Positions 1-11,221 of a stretch of DNA of 64,000 bases are shown piece after piece (positions within the stretch are counted from its first letter, which is position 1; the number at the start of each line of letters is the position of its first letter). The translations under genes and the position numbers were made by a program. Source of the stretch: Diadema setosum (taxonomy: Eukaryota > Echinodermata > Echinoidea > Diadematoida > Diadematidae); assembly GCA_033980235.1 (NCBI GenBank), contig CM067069.1:35889992-35953991 (forward strand), in the 5' to 3' direction. A model generated the notes under the pieces. The model was given only the letters and a program-made list of their open reading frames with translations, did no database searches and was not told the DNA's origin.

Positions 1-3000
1 TTTTGATATTATGGTTAACGCAATCGCGGATCGAGAAGGAGGCGCATCCCCCTCTGATGCCACCTCTCTTTTTTTAAAACAATAATAAAATATGGGGGTG
101 CGGCAGCCATTATAACTTGTAAAGGCGCCTCACGTTTACTGAATTCCTGGATCCGCCCTTAATGCAAGCAATGAGTTTTGACATTTGTGGTTGACGCAAT
201 CATGGATTGGAAGGGGACTGGTACATCGCTGGTGCCCCCCTTTTTTTTTGGTTAAAACAACAAAAATAAATAAAATGGGGGGGGGGGGGGTGGAAGCCTT
301 TATTCTGTAAAGGACGGTGTCTACCTTTTACGGAATTCCTGGATCCACCCCTGTAATGCAAACGATGCAGCAGCTTTGATTTTGTAAGGGCGCCTCCCCT
401 TTACGGAATTCCTGTATCCGCCCCTATCATGCAAGCAAAAATGAATTTTGACATTTTGTGGTTGACCGAATCGCGGATCGAGAAGGGAGAGCATCCCCCT
501 CTGTTGCTCCCCTCTCTTTCTTTTTCTTTAGTTAAAACAATAGAAAAATGGAAAAAATGGAGGGTTGGGGTGCGGCAGTTCTAGTTTTGTAAAGACGCCC
601 CCCCCCCCCCTTTACGAAACTCCTTGATCCGCCCCTGTAACGCGTTATGCCGCATCCCCTTTTTTTTATTTCATTTCTGTTGTTTTACCAACAAAAACAA
701 AACAAAAACAAAAAATAGAGAGGGGGTACCAGAGGGGGATGCTCCCCTCCCCCCTCGATCCGCAATCGCGTACGTCAACCACAAATATCAAAACCCATTG
801 CTTGCATTACGGGGGCAGGTCCAAGAATTCCTTAAAGCGCAAAGGGGAGACGTCTTTTCAAAATGAAAGGCTTGCGAAATCCCCCTCCCCCTTATTTTTC
901 TTTTTATTTCTTTTGTTTAAACGTAAAAAAAAAAGAAAAAAAAAGAATGGGGGTGCGGCAATCTTTAATTTTATAAAGGGGCCTCCCCTTTACGGAATTC
1001 CTGGTTCCGCCCCATGCAATGCAAGCAACGAGATTTGCCAAAAACTTGTGGTTGACGCAGTCGCGGGTCGAGAGGGGGGCGGTATACCCCCTCCCCGTCT
1101 CTGCTTTTGTAAACACGAAAGAAATTGAATTAAGAAAAAGGAGAGGTGGCTTGCGCAGGCATTTTATTTTTTTTAATGGCGTCTCCCCTTTACGGAATTC
1201 CTGGACCCGCCCCTATAGTGCAATCGCGGATCGAAAGGGGGCGCATTCGTCTCTGCTGCCTTCTTTCATTTTTTAAACAACAGAAATAAAAAGAAAAAAA
1301 AAGGGGGTGCGGCTGTTCTAATTTTGTAAAGGTGGCTCCCCTTTACGAAACTCCTGGATCCGCCCCTGTGACGCCTTATGACATTTGCAGTACATCTGGA
1401 AATTTCGACATTTTTGTGGTCGACGTCTTATGACATTTTGTGGTTAATCCAATTTTGACATTTGCGGTTGGCGCAAACGCTGATCGAGAGGGGGCGCATC
1501 CCCCTCTGGTGCCTCCTCGCTATGTTTTGTTAACGCAACAGAAATAAATATAAGAAAATGGGGTGGGGTCTCGCCAGCTATTGATTTTGTAAAGGTGACT
1601 CCCCTTTACGGAATTCCTGGATCCGCCCCTGTAATGCAAGCAATGAGTTTTGATTTTTGTGGTTGACGCAATCAAGCATGGAACGAGAGGGGGCGCGTCC
1701 CCCTCTGGTGCCCCTTCACTATATTTTGTTAAAAGCCTTTAATTTTTTTTAAAGGCGGCCATCCCCTTTACGGAATTCCTGGATCCACCCCTCTGACGCA
1801 TTATGACATTTGCAATTAGTTTGAAAATTTTGACATTTGTATGTGGTCGACGTGTTATGACATTTGTGGTTAATCTCCGATTTTGACATTTTCGGTTGAC
1901 GCAATCGCGGATTGAGAGGGGGCGCATCTCCCTTCAGTGCCTCCTCTCTTTATTTCATCAAGACAACAGAAATAAAAAGAACGAAATGGGGGAGGGAGGA
2001 GGGTCGCACCAGACTTTGACTTTGTAAAGACGCCTCCCCTTTACGAAATTCCTGGATCCGCCCCTGTAATGAGAGCAATGAGTTTAGTCATTTGTGGTTG
2101 ACGCAATGATGGATCGAGAGGGGGCGCATCCCCTTTGGTGCACCCTCACTATAATTATTAGGTTAAAAACAACAGAAATAAAAATAAGAAGTGGGGGGGG
2201 GGGGTGTCTCGCCAGCCTTTGATCTTGTAAAGGCGCCCCCCCCCCCCCCGTACGAAATTCCTGGATCCATCCCTGTGACGCGCGTTATGACATTTGTGGT
2301 CGACGTGTTTCCATTTGTGATTAATGCCCGATTTTGACTTGTTGCTGATGCAGTCGTGGAATTAGAGGGGGCGCATCCCCCTTTAGTGCCCATCTCTTTA
2401 TTTGGTCAATACAACAGAACTAAAAAGAAGAAAATGGGGAGGGGGAATCTCGCGCCAGTCTTTGACTTTGTAAAGACGCCTCCCCTTTACAAAATTTCCG
2501 GATCCGCCCCTGTAATGCAATCAATGAGCTTTTCCATTGTATTATGTGGTTGAAGCAATGATGGATCGCGAGGGGGCGCTTCCCCCTCTCGTGCACCCTC
2601 ACTATATTAGGTTAAACCAACAGAAACAAAAATAAGAAAAGGGGAGTCGCGCCAGCCTTTGATTTTGTACAGGCGCCCCCCCCCCCCCTACGGAATTCCT
2701 GGATCCGCCCCTGTGTTGCGTTATGACATTTGTGGTTAATCCAATACTGATATTTGTGCTTGACGCAATCTCGGATTTAGAGGGGCGCATCCCCCTGTAG
2801 TGCCCCCTCTCTTTATTTTTTTTTTCAACACAACAGAAATAAAAATAAGAAAATGGGGGTGGGGGCGAAGGTCGCGCCAGCCTTTTATTTTGTAAAGCCG
2901 CCTCCCCTTTACGGAATTCCTGGATCCGCCCCCGTAATACAAGCAATGAGTTTTGATATTTCCGGTTGACGCAATGATGGGTCGACGAGAGGGGGCGCAT

Positions 3001-3830
3001 CCCCCTCTGGTGCACCCTCACTGTAATTATTAGGTTAAAACAACAGAAAAAAAAAATTGGGGGGGGGGGACGTGTCGCGTCAGCCTTTGATTTTGTAAAG
3101 GCGCCTCCCCCCCCCTTTTACGGAATTCCTGGATCCCCCCCCCCCCGTGACGCGTTATGACATTTGTGGTCGACGTGTTATTGCATTTGTGGTTAATCCC
3201 CGATTTTGACTTGTGGTTGACGCAATCGCGGATTGAGAGGGGGTGCATCCCCCTTTAGTGCCCCTCTCCTTATTTCGTCAACACAAGAAAATGGGGAGGG
3301 GGTAAGGTCGCGCCAGCCTTTGACTTTGTAAAGACGCCTCCCCTTTACAAAATTCCTGGATTCGCCCCTGTAATGCAAGCAATGAGTTTGTCCATAATTT
3401 TATGTGGTTGACGCAATGACTGGATCGAGAGGGGGCGCTTCCCCCTCTCGTGCACCCTCACTAACAGAAACAAAAAGAAAAGGGGGTCGCGCAAGCCTTT
3501 GAATTTGTAAAGCCCCCCCCCCCCCCCCTTTTACGGAATTCATGGATCCGCCCCTGTGTCGCGTTATGACATTTGTGGTCAATCCAATATTGATATTTGT
3601 GGTTGACGCAATCGCGGATTTAGAGGGGGCGCATCCCCCTTTAGAGCCCCCTCTCTCTATTTTGTCAAGACAACAGAAATAAAAATAAGAAAATGGGGGG
3701 GGGGGGGGAGGGGGCCGAGGGTCACGCCCGCCTTTGATTTTGTAAAGGCGCCTCCCCTTTATGGAATTCCTCGATCCGCCCTTGTGACGCGTCATGACAT
3801 TTTGCAGAAAATTGGGAAATTTTGACATTT
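1..3830. repeat. satellite array of a GC-rich ~180-bp element alternating with spacer
   Basis: About 17 copies of a G/C- and A/T-skewed block share the landmark ggaattcctggatccgcccc and the landmark gggggcgcatcccc. Each block is bounded by inverted GCGGATC/GATCCGC-like ends and followed by a spacer such as tttgacatttgtggttgacg. Landmark spacing is about 200-270 bp. From about 2050 onward two spacer types alternate (one with aatgcaagcaatgag, one with gcgttatgacatttgtgg), giving a ~430-bp dimeric period. At least one unit, about 645-870, is inverted. All open frames here are repeat translations. Confidence 0.85.
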
Positions 3831-4165
3831 GTCGTCGACGTGTTATGACATTAGTGGTTAATCCGATTTTGACATTTGTCGTCGACGTGTTATGACATTT
3901 GCAGTAAAAATGGAAATTTTGACATTTGTCGTCGACGTGTTATGACATTAGTGGTTGATCCGATTTTGACATTTGTCGTCGACGTGTTATGACATTAGTG
4001 GTTGTTTTGACATTTGTCGTCGACGCGTTTTGACATTAGTGGTTGTTTTGACATTTGTCGTCGACACGTTATGACATTAGTGGTTGTTTTGACATTTGTC
4101 GTCGACGTGTTATGACATTAGTGGTTGTTTTGACATTAGTGGGCGATTTTGACATTAGTGGGCTC
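3790..4165. repeat. 41-bp tandem repeat
   Basis: This is a short array whose clean monomers are 41 bp and contain gacatttgtcgtcgacgtg followed by ttatgacattagtggttg. Each monomer carries GTCGAC. The same words occur in the spacers of the adjoining array, so this looks like the ancestral spacer satellite without the inserted 180-bp element. Confidence 0.85.
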
Positions 4166-4560
4166 TACAGGCCCCGATAACCTGAGTTGGTGCATATACG
4201 TATAGCCTTTTTTTTTTTGTAGAAGCAAAAAACTGCCAATGACTTTTTGAAGTTGCCCAAAGAATGTTACAATATGAGATGTACGATAATATCACCGAGT
4301 TATAAAGCATCCATAAAACACTCTTTGAGACATAATAGGGATCGTATAGTTTTGGTTGAGACCTAATGTCAGGTCTCTAACATTTTTTGGTGAGATAATG
4401 AGAAACCTCTTGATATGAAAGAACATGTAATGCTATGAGGAATTCAACGTTTATTTGATGAAAATTGATTTTGAAATGGCTGAGATATCCAAAAGAGAGC
4501 GATTTTGATAAAGTGTGGGACCCACACTTTATTACGATCGCTTTGTTTTGCTTTGTTTTT
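4166..4560. other. no gene seen
   Basis: This is AT-rich sequence with a poly-T run at 4207-4218. An open frame on + starts at 4465, but it runs antisense across a retrotransposon remnant and has no recognisable domain. Confidence 0.5.
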
Positions 4561-5225
4561 GGATGTGTCAGTCATTCCAAACACGATTTTCATAAAATAA
4601 ACTTCGAATTCCTCTTAAAATGGTATGCTCTGTACTATATTATAAGTGTTCTCTTGGTATCTCGCAAAAAGTTAAAAGCCCAATTCTCATCTCTACCAAT
4701 ACTGTACTATCCCTTTAAGCTTATGGAGTATACCAACGTTACGAGACACTTAATCAGAGATGTATTGCACATGAGAGTTCCATTTCACATTTTCATTTAC
4801 ATATATTCCAAAAAAAAATGGACACTTTCTGTTTGTTCTAATAATATATCATCCACCATAAAGTTAAAATGGTGCGTTTCATTTTTATGTTTCCTATTAT
4901 GAAAATGAATAAAATGTGTCTTCATTATGAAAGTTGAGTGACAATCTATTGCTCTTAAACCATGTAGATAATTTCGGTAATTCAGTATTAGAGTTCTTAG
5001 AAACGATTGAAAATCAGAATTGGAACAAAATACATTGTTGTCATCGGGAAACAGAATATATTGCAGTAACTTAGAGGAATTTGTAATATCATTTATATAC
5101 ACTAGAAATAGAAGCGGTCTTAATATAGACCCTTGTGGGACGCCACATTGTATAGGTAAAATTTCAGAGTTTACAGAATTCATCGTATACGTACTGCTTT
5201 CTATTTGATAAAGTAATCTTCAAAC

Positions 5226-5560
5226 CATTCCAGTGCTTATTTACGTCGATGTAGGGCAATTTGTCAATCAGTTGCATTGAAAACATCTCGACGGAAGAAT
5301 TTTCATGAATTTGAATAATAAAGCAGTACCCGCTGCATGCTATAAGGATTACAACCAACACTTGCTGTCGGGCGAAAGCTCGGTGGTCTAGTGGAGATGA
5401 CGCCTGTCCGGTGATCAGGAGGTCGTAGGTTCAAATCCTGCTCGAGTATGTACGCCAATGATTTTTTTTTTTTTAATCATGGCTACTACTAAAAAACTGA
5501 TCGATTCAGTGCTTGTTTAAGTCGATGTAGGGCAATTTGTCAATCAGTTGCATTCCAGTG
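5226..5560 (+). mobile_element. tRNA-derived SINE insertion with 10-bp target duplication
   Basis: The insert occupies 5236-5550. It is flanked by CATTCCAGTG at 5226-5235 and 5551-5560. Deleting the insert and one flank restores the reverse-transcriptase codons (a GIPLEWF-like stretch), which confirms the borders. Inside are an A box (TGGTCTAGTGG at 5384-5394) and a B box (GGTTCAAATCC at 5428-5438) of a tRNA-like head. Both ends carry the same SINE body segment (gtcgatgtagggcaatttg), so the copy looks permuted or cut from a dimer. Confidence 0.75.
5377..5447 (+). other. tRNA-like promoter head of SINE
   Basis: The region folds as a degenerate tRNA: a T-arm gtagg/cctgc around ttcaaat and an anticodon-like stem cctg/cagg. 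The pol III A and B boxes are intact. The anticodon loop lacks the normal U33 and the acceptor stem is weak, so it is a SINE head and not a functional tRNA gene. Confidence 0.7.
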
Positions 5561-6366
5561 GAATGCCACGAACTCCATAACCATGTTATTTGCGTAAAAG
5601 GATAATGTGGTCAAGAGTGTCGAATGCCTTTCTTAGTCCATGAACACACCGATGACATGTTTTTGTTCAGCTATAGTAAAGGCAGTCGACACTCTGTCGT
5701 ACAATTAGGCCAGTGCCATGTAGAATGAAATTTCCTGAAACAATATTGGTCTTGATTCAGTATTTCATTTTGTATCAAAAAATCATAAAGTCTGTCATAA
5801 ACAAGCCTTTCTATGACTTTAGAAAGACTAGGAAAAATACCGATAGGACAAGAGAGGAGTCATCATGTGCTAAAGGTGTCAATATACCCCCAAAAATTTG
5901 TTTTGAAAGAGACGTACTCATTTTATCATGCCCAATTATTGTATAACTTGATTTTAAAGAATGTGCAGTATCAAGGATCTCACTAAAATCTGTTGGTTTG
6001 AAAAATAATGAATTATTTGACATGCCTAAATACTGCGAGAAATCTGTCAGTGTGTAATCGATTTTTGAAGCTTGACTAGGACCTACATTAACTCTATCGT
6101 CTATTCCAATAGTTAGTTATGAGTGTGCCATGTTCCCTATTTTGTCTGTTCAGAAATCATTTAGTGGCACTTGTTATCTTCTTTTCATAATTTTAATATT
6201 GATCTGCCTCTGGCATATTAAAAAGCTGCACGGCACTTGCTGAAAACTCAAAGGGCATAGACAGAAATTCATATTGTCCTGTAGTGCGTGATAAGATGAT
6301 AGCAATGTTTGTATGTTCTTGTTTTTTAATAAAGAAAGTTTGCATCCATTGTTTTGGTTGTATATC

Positions 6367-6508
6367 ATGACTTTTGCTGTTGATTTAGGTTCTAAACTGA
6401 AGGGGCTTTTTCTACTGCGACGCGTATCACTGGTGAAGTACTGCTGCTTGGTTGTCATTCTGTCATTGCTGATTACTATGATACAATGGATGAACGTTAA
6501 TACGCCAA
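6367..6508 (+). CDS. ST8Sia exon 1: cytosolic tail and signal anchor
   Basis: This exon encodes residues 1-47 plus one base (phase 1). The start chosen is ATG 6367; it is followed by a basic stretch ([15 protein letters not shown]) and a hydrophobic segment of about 18 residues, the layout of a type II Golgi signal anchor. An in-frame upstream ATG at 6313 would add 18 mostly hydrophobic residues before the basic tail and fits the family less well. The donor is GTGAGT at 6509-6514. The same reading frame stays open to 6702, so the donor is chosen by phase and consensus, not by a stop codon. A second GT lies four bases downstream at 6513 (a GTNNGT tandem donor), which would end the exon in phase 2 instead. 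Confidence 0.8.
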
Positions 6509-8380
6509 GTGAGTTTGCTGCCGCAAGGCATTCCAAATTCTGGAGACACAATCGTCAGACGATCAAGACGCCAGCGGCGCGTGAAGAAGTCTTCAAACCC
6601 AAACCACGGTTCGGATCACTATCAGCCCCTACACTGCTTTTCATCAGCAGACTTATCACTAGTATATGTATTTTGTCATTATCTAAATCTATTCAGGCAT
6701 GAAAAGATTTTTGATCTACGCCACTTCTTTCCGCAACACGCACTTTGTTCGGATTTTGTATCATCCTCCCATGACACCATTTCCACTTTTCATTGTGTAA
6801 TATCCTATCAGTTTTTTCTTTACAACATCGTATTTTGAAATGAAAAGAAATGCCATTTTCGGAATCATGAATCGTATTTCAATTCCTGATCAACGAACAT
6901 TCGGAATCACAATAACCCTTTCATTTTCAGTTTGATGAACCTTCGGATTAAAATACCTTCATTTTTATTTTCGGACTGACAGATTTTTGGAATAAGAAAA
7001 CCCACTTAATTTTAGGAGATATGAAACCTATTTCATTGAGAGACTAACGAACCTTCGGAATAACGAACTGTAACTTACACTACATGTAACGTGAAAACAC
7101 AATGGTCGTCCTTCGGACAAGAAATTACTTGCCGGTTCATTCGAACACATTGCATCAATGAGGAGATGGTCAGTTAGGCTTTCTCTGCAACGTTCAATAA
7201 TTGCAAGCAAACATGGAAGACAAATTCCTTGTTCTATAATGATTTTTGAACATGAATAATAATATATATGATATCTAATGATTACTCATCGATAGTTACA
7301 GCAATATTGTAATAACACCTGATTTATTCTTTGCATTTTATTGATTGATTATCATAACCTATACATGCACGTATGATAATGATAAAGATTCGCTGAAAAT
7401 AGGAGTACCTGACAGATTGTTGTTACACATAATTATTTCTTCGTATTCTACTATGTGACATGTTCTTTGTACCACATTGCGTGCCTATTAGAACTTGAGT
7501 GTAATTACTATTAGATACATTTTTGCGTTCGCTGTATGTGCCATGTCCAAGTAACGCTTTTGCAACATTAATGATGTTTAAGTTATGTTGTTTGCTCATG
7601 CCATAGTGACGAGATGGACGTGTCTGAATATCATGCAATCTCAGTTGATGGTGTTGAAGCTAGACACAGGGGAAGCCAAAACAATGTGAAGAACAGAGTA
7701 TCACGCGAAAATCCGTCTGACAAAGAGCGGGACAGTGAAAGAAAAGTGCTGACTTTAGGAATCAATGATTCCCAACTGTTTGAACATACCGCGAATCATA
7801 CTTTAAATGGAATAGATTCCAACCAGACCCACGCTAAAAACAACCAATCACCTGATGGTGCTTTTCCGAAAAGAAATCATGCCAAGTTACCAGAAAGCAA
7901 GGGGCAGGAAAGCCGCAATGAAACATTGAGCACAAGGAAGGTGAAGATAATTAGAAGGATCATGCGTCGAGGAAAAACCATTCGAGAAGAAGTGGTCGGC
8001 GTGCGCACGATGCACAACCGGGAAGTGGACATGGAGAAAGCCTTATACATGAAGTCATGGTATGGAGTCAACCGTAGCCCGACAGCAGCTAAACTGCAAC
8101 TCACGAACACTCTCACGAACACTTCGCATGGTGATAGGTAAGTCAGACTCTTCTTTCAAGTCGCCACATTCATATTACTCAGGGCACAAAAAAAAAAGAT
8201 AAAGAAAACTCAAGTAAAGCAACCAAGGAAAGAAATACGAAAATCCAAATATACGATAAGGCAAACCAGGCGCATGCGCAATCTCCTTCACGAAGACACG
8301 TTCTTACATGTTATTTTCTCATTCATCGTTACCATTGGCAATCAAATTGAGAATGCATTCAAAATAAGTAGATAATAATG

Positions 8381-8426
<46 letters not shown>

Positions 8427-11159
8427 TAATAATAACAATAATAATAGAATAATACCGAGGTCTTCTTCATCCAGGGTAGCATCTTCAATGTTGCCATGCA
8501 CTGATCTTCTAGAAGATTCTGCCATTATTATTACCCCAGCTTTTCCAGGTACCCATTAATACACAAGGGTTCAGTGGCGTATCTAGGGGGGGGGGGGGGG
8601 GGGCAAGGGGGGGGGGCAAGGGGGGGCACGTGCCCCGGGCACCACTCCTTGGGGGCGCAAAAAAAAAACGAAGAAGAAGAAAAAAAAAAGAAAAAAAAAC
8701 CGAAGAAGAAGAAGAAAAGAAAAGAAGAAGAAGAAGGAAAAAAAAAACCTCGCCAAAATTTACATAAAAAGAAGGTAAGAACAAAACGTGATGATGACAA
8801 AATGACAGTGTCTATTGTGTTCACACATTTCATTTTATATTTAGCAGGCAAAATGTTACACGGAGCAGCGGCTGCAATTTCTTTCGTTCTGAAGCGATCG
8901 CCAATTGGATCAAAAGGCGGCGCCAACGGTTTCGAACATGGGGGGGGGGGGGTGTGCAAAAAAACGCCGAATCAAACAAGATAATGACAAAACGTAATGA
9001 TGACGCGGAAATATACAAATTTCGGCTCACTCGCTCGTACTAATTTAGAGTATTTTTCTCAAGTCCTCAGTTTGTTGGTATAAATCATTATCCATAAGGC
9101 CGTTACTATATCCTGATTAGAATTGTAAGATTTAATAAGCAAAAAATGACAAGAGTTTCATGATTTGTAAGCTGAATTACAAAAATTTTCGGCTCGCTCG
9201 CTGCGCTTGCTCGCCAAAATTTGTATAAAAAAAGAGAAGAAGATAAGAACAAAACGTGACGATGACGCGGACAAAATGATAATGTCTATTGTGTTCGTGC
9301 ACTCATGTCATTTTATATTTAGCAGGAAAAATGTTACACGGAGCAGCGACTGCAATTTCATTCGTTCTGAAGCGATCGCCGATTGGATCAAAAGAGGACG
9401 CCAACGGTTTCGCGCAAAAAAAAAAAAAATCAAAAAAGATTTAAAAAAAACGTAATGATGACGCAGAAATATACAAATTTCGGCTCACTCGCTCGTAATA
9501 ATTTAGAGTATTTTTTCAAGTCCTCAGTTTGTTGGTATAAATCGTTATAAGATCGTCACTATAATTGTGAAATTTAATAAGCAAAAAATGACAAGAATTC
9601 CATGTTTTGTAAGCTGAAATACAAAAATTTTCGGCTCGCTCGCTGCGCTCGCTCGCCAAAATTTATATAAAAAAGGTACGAGCAATACGTGATGATGACG
9701 AGGACATAATTATATAAATTTAAGCTCACTCGCGCGCACTAATTTAGAATATTTTTTAAAGTCTTCATTTTTTTTGGGTATAAATCGTTATCTATAAGGC
9801 CATCACTATATTTTGATTAGAATTGTAAAATTTGGTAAGCAAAAAATGACAAGAATTCCATGTTTTGTAAGCTGAAATACAAACATTTTCGGCTCGCTCG
9901 CTGCGCTCGCTCGCCAAAATCTATCAAAATTCATTACAATTAAATCACCCTCAAAAAAGATCCCTTTTAAGTGCTTCAAAAAGCATCTGTGGACTTTGTT
10001 TAAAGTCCCTACCGGGATGGGGTTGGGGTTGAACACTTTTTCAGAAATTAGGGGCGCAATGTTCGTGCTTGCCCCTGGCGCCGTTTTCCCTAGATACGCC
10101 ACTGCGAGAGGGAGATGGTGGGTAAAAACATCTTGAAGAAGGACGTAAGCATTGGGATTAGTAGATACATATATGAGCCTAATACTTACACATTATATGC
10201 CAGTTCAGTTCATCTTAAACTACATTAGAAGTGGAGAAAAGAAGAAGGATTCAGCAGTAAGGCGGGGTATTTTCATTCATCCAACGTCTACAATGCAGTA
10301 ACATCTGGTGTGTGTGTGTGTGTGTGTGTGTGTGAGTTAGGGTTAGCATAACTAAATGTATGCTTTGTCATGATTTTATTATCGAGTTTATTTTTATCAG
10401 GACTTTGAAGGAGCGAATCTTTTTCAGAATAAGAGAAAAAAATGAATTACATACATTGTTTCAAAATTCGATTTGAAACATTTAGTACTGAGAAGATGAC
10501 TTTATCGTACTTCTCGTACGTAACATGTATATCGAGTATGTTGTTCATTGCCTGGCGTGAAATGCATGTTCATTGTGTCTATTTGAGTTGCTAATCCTAA
10601 TATTTGCGCCATTCAATTTGGTTGAAAATATGTTTAAATATTAACTGAATATTATGGAAATTATGACGAATATCAAGGCGAGTGTGGTGCTTGAAAAGAG
10701 TAATTATACAAACATCGAAATTATAGAAAAAAAAAACCACCCTTGACTTCCCCTCTGGCTAGAGTTTACCATTGAAGTAATTGCCTTGTGCTGCACGTTG
10801 CCACGTAACAAGAAACTTTCTACACATAATGATTTATTATATCATCTACATTCTGATTCCACACATCTTCTAGAACAGTATTTGCACCTTTTCATTCGCA
10901 TGGTCACTATTGTTTTTATACAGCCTTCTGCAATAGTCAAAACAAAGTGATTAATGTCTTTAAGGTTCCTGCAAACAGGGGTTAATCAGATGTATGACAT
11001 CAGCAGTACTCCATTTTTATTCAAAGGAAAAGTGAGAAGAAGAACGCGCACACATACATACAAACATAGAACTGCAAAAACAACAACAACAAAGAAACAA
11101 ACAAACCGAGAAAATAGATTTTAAAGTTTTCTAGTGACAACAAATTTCCTCGATGTCAC

Positions 11160-11221
<62 letters not shown>

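Larger units (their letters stand above)
4560..6120 (-). mobile_element. non-LTR retrotransposon remnant (reverse transcriptase)
   Basis: Read on the minus strand, it gives broken pieces of an APE-type non-LTR reverse transcriptase (Jockey/CR1/L2 broad group). The pieces are SLFFKPTDFSEILDTAHSLK (about 6010-5950), LRKAFDTLDH (about 5630), TLSNRKQYVY (about 5200) and [20 protein letters not shown] (about 5140). After these come a damaged active-site box (FPDD instead of FADD) and a WNSHVQYISD-like thumb segment near 4780. Frameshifts and stops show it is dead. It is split by the SINE insertion at 5236-5550. Confidence 0.8.

Noticed and set aside
624..3828. Many open frames of 60-140 codons on both strands at 0.6-3.8 kb
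   Set aside because: They are translations of the satellite units, repeating the same peptide with frame slips at G and C runs.
1..4165. CRISPR-like array
   Set aside because: Spacing and unit structure are those of a eukaryotic satellite. Units are diverged throughout, with no constant repeat and unique-spacer pattern.
4465..4902. 145-codon + strand open frame
   Set aside because: It overlaps antisense to the reverse-transcriptase remnant, and has no splice partner or domain.
5377..5447. Functional tRNA gene
   Set aside because: The acceptor stem is poor, U33 is missing and it lies inside a SINE body with target duplications.
6313..6366. Upstream in-frame ATG as the ST8Sia start
   Set aside because: It adds hydrophobic residues ahead of the basic tail and breaks the short-tail type II layout. 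It cannot be excluded without transcript data.
6509..6702. Open frame continuing after exon 1 taken as coding
   Set aside because: A GTGAGT donor at 6509 gives the phase needed by exon 2. The continuation has no counterpart in the family and no usable donor of the right phase near its end.
8574..8984. 136-codon Lys/Glu-rich open frame and its antisense partners
   Set aside because: Product of A/G-rich low-complexity sequence inside a DNA transposon.
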